Source: a virus. Taken from it: a stretch of DNA of 24,770 bases. The DNA lies in IMG/VR virus record IMGVR_UViG_3300017987_000345, positions 1 through 24,770 of that record; one strand, 5' to 3'. The translations under genes and the position numbers were made by a program. The notes beneath the pieces are model-generated. The model had not been told where the DNA came from. It worked only from the letters and a program-made list of their open reading frames with translations, and did no database searches. Each line of letters begins with the position of its first letter. Position 1 is the stretch's first letter. Below are positions 15,111-23,903 of the stretch, one piece after another.

Positions 15111-16915
15111 TATGTTGCCAATACATTAGATGACCCTTGCGGATGAGGCATTCCAGTAAAAGCACACACATGCTTTTGAGTAACCACTCCCGCCAAAGGC
15201 AATGTAGGGCCTTGTAATTGAACTTGTCCTCCTACTGTTCGAATATTAACATTTTGTGCTGTCGCTTCGATATTTACATTACCACTAGGACTTTTAATAT
15301 CAAGTTGTCCTGTTGTACCATCCATTTTAATATTATTCTGAGGAGTTTTAACTTCAATTGTTCCTGGCCCTGTATTATTGAGTTCAACGTTTCCACTCTG
15401 CACAGTTATTTTTAGAGATTTACCAGAATCAGGGCCTGCTGTAACTGGCTGTTGTATTGTTACATTTATCCCGCCTTGTGTTGTAATATTTATAGATTCT
15501 CCCAAAACCCCTTCATCTCTTCCTACTGTACCTTTAATCTTACCTGCTGTATCAAATCTAAGAGATTCTTTTTGCTCTCCAGTAGGGGTATTTGTTTGTC
15601 TGCCCAAATAGAGTTTAGTCCCACCTAAAATAGCTCCCTCCACACTTCTACCTTCGCCCAACGGATCAGATGTAGAAGATGGGCTAATAACAAATGAAAC
15701 TTTACCTTCTTTATTAATATCAAAAGTAGTGCCTTCATCCATTAAACCTGCTGTAGGATGCATTGCTTTTCCAGATCTTCTCGTTTTTGGAAAAAGCAAG
15801 TGGAATAGACTGGCAAGTTTGTTTTCTTCATCTGCTGTTATTGCAGCTAAATACCTTAATGTAGGGGTTGTTGAAGCATGAGTCCCAAAAATTTGTCTTT
15901 TCAAAACTTTACCATAGTCAGTTCCTTGAATCCCGCTTGTACCTCCAACAGAGGAAGCCAACAACAAAGGATTATAACCGACCAAAGTACCAACCACTTG
16001 AACAAAGAGAAGATTATCTTTTAATGTTGAAGAAGTTGACTGATCAGATCTAATTGAAGCATAAGGAGAATCTACATCCAGATCAGCATTTTCTTCCAAA
16101 ATTGGAGGTACTAATTCGCTCGTTTCTGTTAATTCAAATCTATATTCATTCCAAGCTGTTCCACCTAAATCTGGGTTTTGCAAAGATAAACTTGTTGTAA
16201 CAACCCAAAGACGCTTCCCATTAGGTAAAACAATAGGAGTTATATTTCCAATTTTTTGAGTAGCTGGGTTAATTCCAGGAGCATCTTGTATTGCTGCAAT
16301 TAAAGAAGAAATTGAAGGAAATGTAGTAGGTAAAAATTCGGTCGTTAAAACATCATTTCGAATTACTGGACCATTGGATATGCGGCCCGCATTTGTTAAT
16401 AAATAATTTGATATTGAATTTTGACGAATGGATTGATCAGCAGAACGAATTTCAAATTCATTCAACTTAGAATTTGAAATATAAACATCTCTTGAGAGTA
16501 AAACTTCACTCCCCTGTTTTGAAGCAAACCAACCCTCTCCCGGATAAATCTTTCTTTTCTTTCTACGAACCTCTGGACGCCCAACACCCCCGTCAATAGA
16601 ATCATAATTAAAACCTGATTTCCAGCTTGTAGGTAAATAGGCCACAATAGATGGGCGGGCTGATCTTTGAGAATGTCTAAAGAAATGACAAAGGCATAGC
16701 GAATTTTCCTCGGGCATTACTCCCATAAAAGATCGCGGGCCATCATACGGATTTGTCAATTGAATATTTGAAGCTCCTCCAGGTCCATCCAACCACTCTA
16801 TATCTACAAACCATCTCTCAGGATCTACACGAGTTATCCGAGCAGGACGTAACATGAAATAGCGATTGGCTGCACTAATAGAAAGATCAGGAGGACCTAT
16901 CGGGTCTAAAGGCAT
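15110..16915 (-). CDS. Baseplate central spike protein, gp5 / gpV-like
   Basis: A 601-residue protein next to the hub gene, starting 2 nt after its stop, with GGGGGT 5 nt before the ATG. Residues about 20-95 look like the OB-fold domain of spike proteins (RPARITRVDPERWFVDIEWL, PSIVAYLPTSW). The C-terminal third holds short repeating beta strands (SGNVELNNTGPGTIEVKTP, QLDIKSPSGNVNIEATAQ) that fit the triple-stranded beta-helix of T4 gp5 and P2 gpV. The end, KHVCAFTGMPHPQGSS (H582, C584, H591), resembles the metal-binding tip segment of PAAR-like and spike-tip proteins. No lysozyme domain is seen, unlike T4 gp5. Known role: the trimeric needle that pierces the outer envelope during contraction. 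Length is close to T4 gp5 (575 aa). Confidence 0.85.
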   Translation of the reverse strand: MPLDPIGPPDLSISAANRYFMLRPARITRVDPERWFVDIEWLDGPGGASNIQLTNPYDGPRSFMGVMPEENSLCLCHFFRHSQRSARPSIVAYLPTSWKSGFNYDSIDGGVGRPEVRRKKRKIYPGEGWFASKQGSEVLLSRDVYISNSKLNEFEIRSADQSIRQNSISNYLLTNAGRISNGPVIRNDVLTTEFLPTTFPSISSLIAAIQDAPGINPATQKIGNITPIVLPNGKRLWVVTTSLSLQNPDLGGTAWNEYRFELTETSELVPPILEENADLDVDSPYASIRSDQSTSSTLKDNLLFVQVVGTLVGYNPLLLASSVGGTSGIQGTDYGKVLKRQIFGTHASTTPTLRYLAAITADEENKLASLFHLLFPKTRRSGKAMHPTAGLMDEGTTFDINKEGKVSFVISPSSTSDPLGEGRSVEGAILGGTKLYLGRQTNTPTGEQKESLRFDTAGKIKGTVGRDEGVLGESINITTQGGINVTIQQPVTAGPDSGKSLKITVQSGNVELNNTGPGTIEVKTPQNNIKMDGTTGQLDIKSPSGNVNIEATAQNVNIRTVGGQVQLQGPTLPLAGVVTQKHVCAFTGMPHPQGSSNVLAT

Positions 16916-16917
16916 TA

Positions 16918-19275
16918 TTAACCCCCAAATAAAGTTAATTTTGCAGCTAACGCATTAATATAATCAGCATCATTTTTCCAACATTGACAAGCATTATCTC
17001 TATCAAAGTGACCAGCTTTCATTTCTTTAGTTAAACGAGCAACAAAATCCTTATCCATCTGATTAATAGCTAACTTTTCCTTGGATATATTGTAATTTAA
17101 TTCAGCTTCTGAATCACTGTCCAACGGAGACATGACTGCTATCTGTTTAGCATTATTTCCAGATAATGAAGAAAATGCATTAGTTATTTTTTGAGTTAAA
17201 CCTGTAACTTGATTAGCAATTCCAAGACGAACTTTTTCGGCAGCCACTTGAGTAGAAAGAGAACTAACAGATTTAAAAGAAACATTACCCTTCCGGTTGA
17301 TCTCCATATTTCGTCCATATGGAAACATCCCAATTAAATCATATCCATTTTCATCAGTAACCGGAATAATTGTTGTATATGAAAAATTTGGTTGGTATTG
17401 ATAATCAGCAAAACCAAAATGTTTAGATTTAACTTGAACCCTTTGATAATCTTTTATCTGATTGATTCTATAAAAATACTGCCCAGGCATTTGATCATAG
17501 ACAAATGTTCCACTCAAACAACCAAATACAGAGACATCAGAATTTTGTTGAACTTCTGTATTGACATAGTCAGGTATAGAATCAACAATAGCATCTTCTA
17601 ATTTACCAGTATTTGGGTTTCTTTTAAATATCGCCCGCTTTTGTCTCCAAGAAGTTGAAGTCAAAATTACATTTGGAGTACCTTTTTTAAACTCAATAGA
17701 ATCTCTTAATTTAGCAATACCCTCTTTTGAAGCAGTATAAGGTTTAGCAATGTGAGGGGGTGAAAATTTTCTTCTCACACCCCTCACATTAACTGTCGTT
17801 GTAAAAGTAGACCCAACAGATAAGTTGTGAGAAATCGAATCAACATAATAATAAGCATCTCTAGATGGGACATAAATTGGATAACCAAGACGTAATTCAG
17901 GCCTACCTGGAATTGTAATACTTCCACCTACTCGCATTGCGTTATTTCGATCAAGCCAACCAACGGCATAAAGTTGGCAAGCCCTAGCATCATTAAGCCA
18001 ATTAATTGATAAAGTTTTTTGACGGTTACCATATTGTCGAGTGAGTTTCTGGTCTATTGCACAACCTAACGGGCTCACTCTAGGATCAAATTCACCAGCA
18101 GGATAAAGGTTACCGTAAACATCACAACGAGTATAAATTTGTGATTCATCCTCAGAAATATTCCAACTAATAATATCTTCATCTCTCAAATTTAAAATCG
18201 GATTTGGTTTTACATCCAAATTATAAAATGGAGGTTTAAATATGATCTCTCCAGTAAAATCCATATAAAATTCAAAATTAATAAATTCAGCAACTTCTCG
18301 AGCAATTGCTAATTTAGTACGATAATCACTTTCAACTGAAGAAATACTTGCTTGAAATTTTGGAAAAGGAGTCACATCAGCTACATAATCTTTAATTGTT
18401 GCTCTCTCAATATCAAAAGGCAAAGAACCTTGGGTGGCTCTTTGATCAGCCGTTTTATAATTTCTTAAATCTATATCATCTTTACCTTTTATTGGTACAC
18501 CATCTAAACCGAACATACGCAAAGATTTACAAATCTGATTAAATCTTTTACTCCAATATTGGATCATTTCAGAAGAACGTTCTTTTAAAACTACATTGGA
18601 TGCTCGAGTATCTTCAATCGTTGTAAAATCTTTTTTAAGCGCTTCTTCGGGACGTTTTGTGTTCCAGGTAATTCCAAGATTTAAACCTTGAAGATGTTGA
18701 ATTGTACCCATTGTCTGAGCAAGCGAATAAATAATTGAATAGGGGTTATGCCCATAATAACGAGCAGGTTTACCTACACCAGGTTGTTCCTTCGGAAAAT
18801 ACTGAGGAGCAATTGCAGCAGGATGCACATTAATTACCATTAACTCCCACCAACGCAAGATGTCTTTACAATTAATGCTTAAAGTATGCGTACCATCACT
18901 ATAACTTTCTGAAAATGACGAGACAAGACCCCAAAACACTTGATAATATTTAGGTTCTGGATTTGTAGCCGATAAAAAACGACCTTTCATGAAAATTTCA
19001 ACTTCAGACATTGGGCCAAAAACAGGCTCGCCATTTCGCACATACTGATTAACCGCATGTCTCGGCGTTGCCAAATCAAAAGAAGCAGTTCCTGAACCTG
19101 CATCAAGCCCTAGAGAAACTGTAACATTTGTAATATCATCATTAATATTACCTTTTCTTCCGCACTCTCTACAAACAGGTACGGTAATCTCTCCATTAAT
19201 AAACACTAAAAAATCAGGAGCTAGTGTTGTTACTTTCTTTTGATGATATGACTGGGCATATGGAAATCTAAACAC
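16918..19275 (-). CDS. Baseplate hub protein, gp27 / gpD-like, with extended C-terminus (785 aa)
   Basis: A 785-residue protein between the tube-initiator pair and the spike, the standard hub position. The start is GTG at 19275, with GGGGT 8 nt upstream; it overlaps the previous stop by 8 nt. N-terminal motifs include FLVFINGEI, a CRECG pair (C35, C38) and a beta-rich VTVSLGLDAGSGTASFDL. A segment QVFWGLVSSFSESYSDGTHTLSINCKDILRWWE fits the two-domain beta-barrel hub layout of gp27/gpD. The second half has ARACQLYAVGWLDRNNAMRVGGS and PELRLGYPIYVPSRDAYYYVDSISH, the typical late hub barrel. After a basic hinge (GVRRKFSPPH) a further roughly 280 residues follow and end with CQCW (C763, C765). Known role: hub trimer holding the spike and starting the tube. 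The long C-terminal part has no function I can name. Confidence 0.82.
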   Translation of the reverse strand: MFRFPYAQSYHQKKVTTLAPDFLVFINGEITVPVCRECGRKGNINDDITNVTVSLGLDAGSGTASFDLATPRHAVNQYVRNGEPVFGPMSEVEIFMKGRFLSATNPEPKYYQVFWGLVSSFSESYSDGTHTLSINCKDILRWWELMVINVHPAAIAPQYFPKEQPGVGKPARYYGHNPYSIIYSLAQTMGTIQHLQGLNLGITWNTKRPEEALKKDFTTIEDTRASNVVLKERSSEMIQYWSKRFNQICKSLRMFGLDGVPIKGKDDIDLRNYKTADQRATQGSLPFDIERATIKDYVADVTPFPKFQASISSVESDYRTKLAIAREVAEFINFEFYMDFTGEIIFKPPFYNLDVKPNPILNLRDEDIISWNISEDESQIYTRCDVYGNLYPAGEFDPRVSPLGCAIDQKLTRQYGNRQKTLSINWLNDARACQLYAVGWLDRNNAMRVGGSITIPGRPELRLGYPIYVPSRDAYYYVDSISHNLSVGSTFTTTVNVRGVRRKFSPPHIAKPYTASKEGIAKLRDSIEFKKGTPNVILTSTSWRQKRAIFKRNPNTGKLEDAIVDSIPDYVNTEVQQNSDVSVFGCLSGTFVYDQMPGQYFYRINQIKDYQRVQVKSKHFGFADYQYQPNFSYTTIIPVTDENGYDLIGMFPYGRNMEINRKGNVSFKSVSSLSTQVAAEKVRLGIANQVTGLTQKITNAFSSLSGNNAKQIAVMSPLDSDSEAELNYNISKEKLAINQMDKDFVARLTKEMKAGHFDRDNACQCWKNDADYINALAAKLTLFGG
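17749..17790. repeat. Strong inverted repeat inside the hub gene, 11-bp perfect arms
   Basis: AATGTGAGGGG (17749-17759) and CCCCTCACATT (17780-17790) are perfect complements. Inside them GTGA (17760-17763) also pairs with TCAC (17775-17778), with one bulged A at 17779, giving about 15 paired bases. It falls in codons for NVRGVRRKFSPPHIA, at the boundary between the last hub barrel and the C-terminal extension. No T run follows on either strand, so it is not a simple terminator. Confidence 0.85.
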
Positions 19276-20116
19276 CGCCTGTTACCCCAAATAGAGTTCC
19301 TAATTGAGACAAAAGAGCTGCCGGTTGCATGCCCCGATACCATTTACGAACAACAAATTCAAAACTATATGAAAATGAAAAGGGTCGTGTTGCTTCCTCA
19401 GTTATTGTGAAACTTCTAAAGCTTCCAATATAGTTAACAAAATCATAGTATAATCTAACAGAACCAACAGAGTTGATCCTGCGTTTATCATACTGTTTTT
19501 CATAGTTATATCCGTTATTTTTATAGATTAAATATAGGGCCATAAGATTTTGATAAGCAGCACTATTTCTCGCATTTATACGCGTAATTCCGGCTTTGTT
19601 ATTAAACACCTCATTCCCGATATAAAAACCTCCAGTTCTACCACTAATAAGGATGCGATCAAGTTCTTCTCCCCAATGTTCTACAATCCAACCACCTTTT
19701 GCATAAGTTGGCGTTGCTACCTTTTGAGCATTTAAAGTCATATCGGAGGGATTTACTAACAATGTCAAAGGAGGTATATAAGTTCTTTTCTTACCTTGAA
19801 AAGCCGCTTTTACAGTATCTGCAGGAGTTCTAGCGCTTAAAGCCGAAGAAGCATCTCCTGGTAAACCTACAGGAGAATTTGCTGCTCGAGGACCTCTTGG
19901 GTTGGGGTCTGTATCAAAAATGTCGACTGAAAAAATCATTGGTGAAAAATTAGGTCTCGAACTAACAACTGGAAAACCCCCAGGCACCGGAAAAATTTTA
20001 GCTTCGAACTCCTCAGGCATGTGCAAAACAAGAGAGGCATAATTAGCAATTGTGGAAAGCTTAGTTACCTGGCTACCTACAAAATTACCTAATTTCTGAA
20101 AAATAGCATTTGACAT
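19268..20116 (-). CDS. Baseplate / tube-initiator-position protein, paralogue 2 (282 aa)
   Basis: Starts in a TAATG overlap with paralogue 1, with GGGAG about 10 nt upstream. Residues about 110-275 align along their length to the preceding 189-residue protein: PPLTLLVNP, GGWIVEHWGEELD, YQNLMALYLIYKNNGYN, GSVRLYYD, GSFRSFTITEEATRPFSFSYSFEF. The first 100 residues are specific to this copy, with a proline/glycine-rich part (IFPVPGGFPVVSSRPNFSPM, DPNPRGPRAANSPVG). The pair lies between tape measure and hub. In pyocin- and P2-type tails this slot holds LysM-type or tube-initiator proteins (gpX, gpU region), and in T4 gp48/gp54 are tube-initiator proteins. By position I infer a role at the hub-tube junction. 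No LysM signature is obvious. Confidence 0.68.
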   Translation of the reverse strand: MSNAIFQKLGNFVGSQVTKLSTIANYASLVLHMPEEFEAKIFPVPGGFPVVSSRPNFSPMIFSVDIFDTDPNPRGPRAANSPVGLPGDASSALSARTPADTVKAAFQGKKRTYIPPLTLLVNPSDMTLNAQKVATPTYAKGGWIVEHWGEELDRILISGRTGGFYIGNEVFNNKAGITRINARNSAAYQNLMALYLIYKNNGYNYEKQYDKRRINSVGSVRLYYDFVNYIGSFRSFTITEEATRPFSFSYSFEFVVRKWYRGMQPAALLSQLGTLFGVTGGV

Positions 20117-20685
20117 TAAAATGGACTCCCTGGAGAAAGAACAGTCATCGTGTTTTGTACTTTAAAAGTAAAACTCACATCAAATCTATAAGGAGTATCC
20201 TCAACTTCACGAAAGATAAAATCCTCAAAATAACCACTATGATAACCACTATCATAAAGTACACGTAAACTACCTGCTCGTACCGGAACTCCGTTTTCAT
20301 CCCATAAAAGCCCATTGCTTCTATAAATTTCTATGATACTCAAAAAATTCATGTAACCAATTGTACTTGTGCGATTTATAAATGGCTTTGAGGATCCTGA
20401 AGCTAAACCCGCATAAGGCAACATAAAAGAGGCAGTAGCAGCCGAAGCGCTTAAAGTATCAAGTTCATCTCCCCAATGATATTCAACCCACCCACTTCTT
20501 GTTTTAGTTGTTGTAACAATTTTGGCGCTGCTCTTTTCAAAAGTTCTTGGATTAATTAACATGAACAAAGGAGGTACCCAAGGTCTCTTATCAATACCCT
20601 TAATATCAAAAACCATGGGTATACGTTTATGGAGATTTACATTTAGGCCAATGTCTCGAAATAATGTATTCATAAAGGATGTCAT
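20116..20685 (-). CDS. Baseplate / tube-initiator-position protein, paralogue 1 (189 aa)
   Basis: A 189-residue protein overlapping the tape-measure stop as TAATG; AAGGA lies about 12 nt upstream of the ATG. It shares with the next gene the ordered motifs PPLFMLINP, SGWVEYHWGDELDT, a T..SF strand, YMNFLSIIEIYRSNGLLW, GSLRVLYD, GYFEDFIFREVEDTPYRFDVSFTF. This is a tandem duplication that has diverged widely; this copy is the shorter, without the N-terminal 100-residue extension. The W-G-E/D-E-L-D core is its most conserved element. Position between tape measure and hub suggests it caps or starts the tail tube. Family name is not certain. Confidence 0.68.
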   Translation of the reverse strand: MTSFMNTLFRDIGLNVNLHKRIPMVFDIKGIDKRPWVPPLFMLINPRTFEKSSAKIVTTTKTRSGWVEYHWGDELDTLSASAATASFMLPYAGLASGSSKPFINRTSTIGYMNFLSIIEIYRSNGLLWDENGVPVRAGSLRVLYDSGYHSGYFEDFIFREVEDTPYRFDVSFTFKVQNTMTVLSPGSPF

Positions 20686-22727
20686 TAATCAGCTCTTCCT
20701 TTTGCAAGCTTTTCAGCACGTTGCAATCCTCTTACGGCAGCCTCTCCCGCCTCTTTACTATCATTTGTATAAATGTTTTGATTTAGAGTCATTCCACTAG
20801 CCCAAGGAGATTGGAAACCTTCAAAAGGAGCCCTTTTACCTGCTCCAGAAATACTAGGGAAAAGTTTTTCTGCAATTTGATCAAGCCAAGGCATAACACC
20901 AGGAGCAAGGGCGGCACCTGCTGCCCATGCTGCAGTTCTGCCTGTTTTTCTCCCGCTTTCAATTTCTTTTAAAATGCCTGCTTCTTCCAACAACGCTTTA
21001 TGATTTACAGCTCCCAAATCTTTTAATTCTTTTAAATAGGCAGTCTGATCTAATGTTTTTCGTTCGCCCCTTTCATATTCTTGTCTAGCTTTATTCATAA
21101 GAATACGAGTAGCTTTTATCTCAGCTGCAGTCTCTGACATGTAAGGAAGATATCTCTCAGCGAAGTCAAACATAAGGTCTAATCCCATTTGTACATAAGG
21201 AGCAATCTCATTCATCAAAGCAAATAAAATGTTTTCTAAAACATTCCCTACCCGATCTTGGATTAATTTTCTGAATTTTTCCGCGCGTTCTTTTTCCTTA
21301 TCAGGATTTAAGCGTTTTTCAATCTCTTCCGGATTTTTTCTGAGAAATTTAATGAAATCATCGGTACTTTTAATATTCTCTTTTCTTGCAAGTACCGCCA
21401 TATGTTTGATAACTTCTAAATGTTTTTCTGTTACATTCGCTAAACCAAGCCCTTTTAATGTTAGATATTCTTGTGTTGCATCTAAATTAGCTATATCCTC
21501 CAATGATTTTAACTGTTTACCTATAAATTTTTCTGGAAGGGTCAAAATCATTTCTAAATGCCCAGCAGCCCCGACCCTTTTCATAGCCCTACCAGCGGCT
21601 ATAAACTCTCCAGCCATAACTGCTTGTCTATCTCGAATAGACTCCGCCAATTCCATTTCTTTTTGTAAATAGTCAGCACTGCCTTCTTCTAACTTTGACA
21701 TTTCTCCGCGTAATCTTTCTATAGTACCCTGAATTATTTTAACCATATTTTCTTGGCCAACTAGAGCAGCTATTTCAATTCGTCTTTCAACATTAAGTTC
21801 CTTAATTCCAACAGTTAAAGCATTAATGGATTCTTTGGCCTGTCTCATTGATATAGTGCTAGTTTTACCCATAAATTCTAAAAGACGAGAAGCTTCACCA
21901 ATTGAACCTCCGAAATAGCCCATAGTGGGAATTACCTGTTGTACAGTCATTAAAAAATTACGAGTCCCATAACGAGATTTCAAAGAAGATTCAAAAATCT
22001 CGGTGAAAGCTTCTTTACCCATTTCTCCAGAAATATTTAATTCACGTGTGAAATCGGTGATAGTTTTTGCCATTTCTCCATATTTCATTTGGAACAATGT
22101 TCCAAAATTAATTGCCATACTTGTAGCTTCATATAAATTTTCAAATTTAGAAGAAGTACTATCTACAATCATCCCAGCTTCTTGATAACCTTTCATTGCC
22201 TCAAGTTGATCTCCTACAGTAGAAGTAAAGACACCACTAGTAACTGTCGCTTTTTCTAAGTCATCTCTAAGTTTTTGTACTGCTGTACCAACATCTCCAG
22301 TAGATAAATCTAAATACGCGAAAGCATCTCCAGTCTCTAATACTATTCTATTTTGAGCAAGTGTCATAGTATATAACTTTTTTAAACCTTCCCAAAGACC
22401 AGATGCTACTGCTTGAACTGCGGCTATTTGGGGCACTGCCTTTGCTAAACCACTAGCCAAACCACCTATGGCTTTTATATTTCCGCTAAAAATAGTCCCA
22501 AGGATCTTTCCTGTTTTAATCGTCGCTTCGTCTTGCTTCTTTTTCTTCTTTTCTTGATCTGTCTCTTCTTTTTTCTTTTTTCTAGATTCCTCTGTTCTTT
22601 TTCGTAAAGTCTCTTGCTTTTTTGATAGAGAATCAATAGACTTTGCAAGAGCCTTGACAGACTTATCCATATCCTTAAAGATGTCTTCAGCACCTTTAAT
22701 TGTTACTTCTAATTTTTTGTCAGCCAT
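20685..22727 (-). CDS. Tail tape-measure protein (680 aa)
   Basis: The protein begins MADKKLEVTIKGAEDIFKDM and has a long K/E-rich charged coiled coil at about 25-70, a small-residue hydrophobic segment at about 75-118 (GGLASGLAKAVPQIAAVQAV), then largely helical sequence to the end, with a second hydrophobic patch (ILFALMNEIAPYVQMGLDLM) near residue 515. This layout, with position right after the chaperone-like pair and before the tube/hub genes, is the tape-measure signature. The start overlaps the previous stop as TAATG and no ribosome-binding site is clear, so coupling is likely. Known role: sets tail length and is ejected ahead of DNA. At about 1.5 angstrom per residue it predicts a tail near 100 nm. 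The codons for the K/E-rich part contain runs of six A (near 22565-22580). Confidence 0.88.
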   Translation of the reverse strand: MADKKLEVTIKGAEDIFKDMDKSVKALAKSIDSLSKKQETLRKRTEESRKKKKEETDQEKKKKKQDEATIKTGKILGTIFSGNIKAIGGLASGLAKAVPQIAAVQAVASGLWEGLKKLYTMTLAQNRIVLETGDAFAYLDLSTGDVGTAVQKLRDDLEKATVTSGVFTSTVGDQLEAMKGYQEAGMIVDSTSSKFENLYEATSMAINFGTLFQMKYGEMAKTITDFTRELNISGEMGKEAFTEIFESSLKSRYGTRNFLMTVQQVIPTMGYFGGSIGEASRLLEFMGKTSTISMRQAKESINALTVGIKELNVERRIEIAALVGQENMVKIIQGTIERLRGEMSKLEEGSADYLQKEMELAESIRDRQAVMAGEFIAAGRAMKRVGAAGHLEMILTLPEKFIGKQLKSLEDIANLDATQEYLTLKGLGLANVTEKHLEVIKHMAVLARKENIKSTDDFIKFLRKNPEEIEKRLNPDKEKERAEKFRKLIQDRVGNVLENILFALMNEIAPYVQMGLDLMFDFAERYLPYMSETAAEIKATRILMNKARQEYERGERKTLDQTAYLKELKDLGAVNHKALLEEAGILKEIESGRKTGRTAAWAAGAALAPGVMPWLDQIAEKLFPSISGAGKRAPFEGFQSPWASGMTLNQNIYTNDSKEAGEAAVRGLQRAEKLAKGRAD

Positions 22728-23902
22728 TATTCTAACTTCATAACGCTTTGTTTTCTGATCTTCTCAACTAATTCTTTATATTCTTTTGTTCCAGGTTTAG
22801 CCTTTAATAGTTGATTATTAAGTTCTTCATCGGTTATAGCTGACGAAGACATACCAACAAAAAAATCGTCTTCTGAGTTTTTAAATTGACTTAAATGTTC
22901 CTTTTTTATCTTCTCAATTTCTTCAGGACTTAAATCTGCCATTTGGCTAGCAAGTTTTTCACTAACAGTTGGCATTTCTTTTTGACTTTTGACTGGTTTA
23001 GATAATTTGGCAAGATCTTCTTCAGAAGCAATTCTAGTCTCCCCAATAACTGCCCCTTGATCTCTTTCAAGATTAAACTTCTGTCTGAAATCCTTTCTTA
23101 TTTGTTCTAATTCAACTTCTTTATGTAAAGCGCGTTCTTTTATCTGTCTTTCATAATCAGATATAAATAAATCATGCTCGTCCTTCTCACCCCTAACAAT
23201 TGAACGTTGGACTTCTTCATATAATGATTCCTTTGAGTCTTTACTTGGAGGTGCAGCATCTGCTCCCTTTAATATTCTCTCACGTTCTTCTAATTCTTCT
23301 TTCTTTCTTTGTTTATCTGAAGATTCTAAACGACTAAAATCTTGTTTTTTCATTTGTAAACGCATTAATGGTTTTATAAGACTCCACCCAATTTCAGAGT
23401 ATTCTTTAATATCCTCATATTGATTAAGAGTATACCACATTTGTTGGTGCAGATTAATACCAAGATTTTCGGTTCCCTCGACTCCAGTAAATTGGGAACT
23501 ATTGATTCCAATTACTTTAGCACTAGGCCAACGCATTCTTGATAAATCATCATAAGTAAAGCGACGAACATCTCTAAGTGCCTTTATGGACTTTCTATTT
23601 AAACCTGTTATGGCTTTATAAAGTGGAGCCGTAATTGATCCTTTAAGTTTATTAAAAAATTTAAAAAGGTTCTCTATTTTTTCTATTCTTGGGCTTACTA
23701 ACACATTTACTTTCTCAAATAAATAAACTGAAAAAGCCAAAAGATAATTGATTTTTTCTCGATTATTTGTTGAGAGAGTATTAATTAAATCATGTTCATT
23801 TTCATTAACAGATTTTAAAACAATTTTAGTTCCTGCGATCTCAGTTTTTACTGTTAAAAACCCCCGAAAAATCAAATATTCAATTTCTTTAGGAAATGCC
23901 AT
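22727..23902 (-). CDS. Probable tail-assembly chaperone-position protein (391 aa)
   Basis: It starts 1 nt after the stop of the 215-aa gene with AGGT 7 nt upstream. Residues 1-120 are mixed helical. About 123-185 is the most distinctive part: RMRWPSAKVIGIN, then MWYTLNQYEDIKEYSEIGWSLIKPLM, an aromatic W..L N..ED pattern like that seen in tail-assembly chaperones and T4 gp26-type proteins. From about 188 on, the sequence is strongly charged, K/E/R-rich and likely disordered or coiled (KKEELEERERILKGAD). Known for the context: in most phages two overlapping genes just before the tape measure make chaperones that coat it. Inferred from place only; the family is not confirmed. Confidence 0.55.
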   Translation of the reverse strand: MAFPKEIEYLIFRGFLTVKTEIAGTKIVLKSVNENEHDLINTLSTNNREKINYLLAFSVYLFEKVNVLVSPRIEKIENLFKFFNKLKGSITAPLYKAITGLNRKSIKALRDVRRFTYDDLSRMRWPSAKVIGINSSQFTGVEGTENLGINLHQQMWYTLNQYEDIKEYSEIGWSLIKPLMRLQMKKQDFSRLESSDKQRKKEELEERERILKGADAAPPSKDSKESLYEEVQRSIVRGEKDEHDLFISDYERQIKERALHKEVELEQIRKDFRQKFNLERDQGAVIGETRIASEEDLAKLSKPVKSQKEMPTVSEKLASQMADLSPEEIEKIKKEHLSQFKNSEDDFFVGMSSSAITDEELNNQLLKAKPGTKEYKELVEKIRKQSVMKLE

Positions 23903-23903
23903 T

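Noticed and set aside
21229-21672. 147-aa plus-strand ORF opposite the tape-measure gene
   Set aside because: Antisense shadow; its residues follow from the complement of the charged helical codons, and no ribosome-binding site is evident.
22555-22600. Runs of six A in the tape-measure gene as a possible slippage or frameshift site
   Set aside because: Lysine-rich coding in an AT-rich genome explains the runs. Shifting frame would truncate the tape measure early, and no downstream stimulatory hairpin was seen.
22475-22693. Minus-strand ORF of 72 aa overlapping the tape-measure gene in another frame, rich in K and R
   Set aside because: It is the alternate reading of the A-rich K/E coiled-coil codons, has no ribosome-binding site of its own, and is fully inside a well supported gene.
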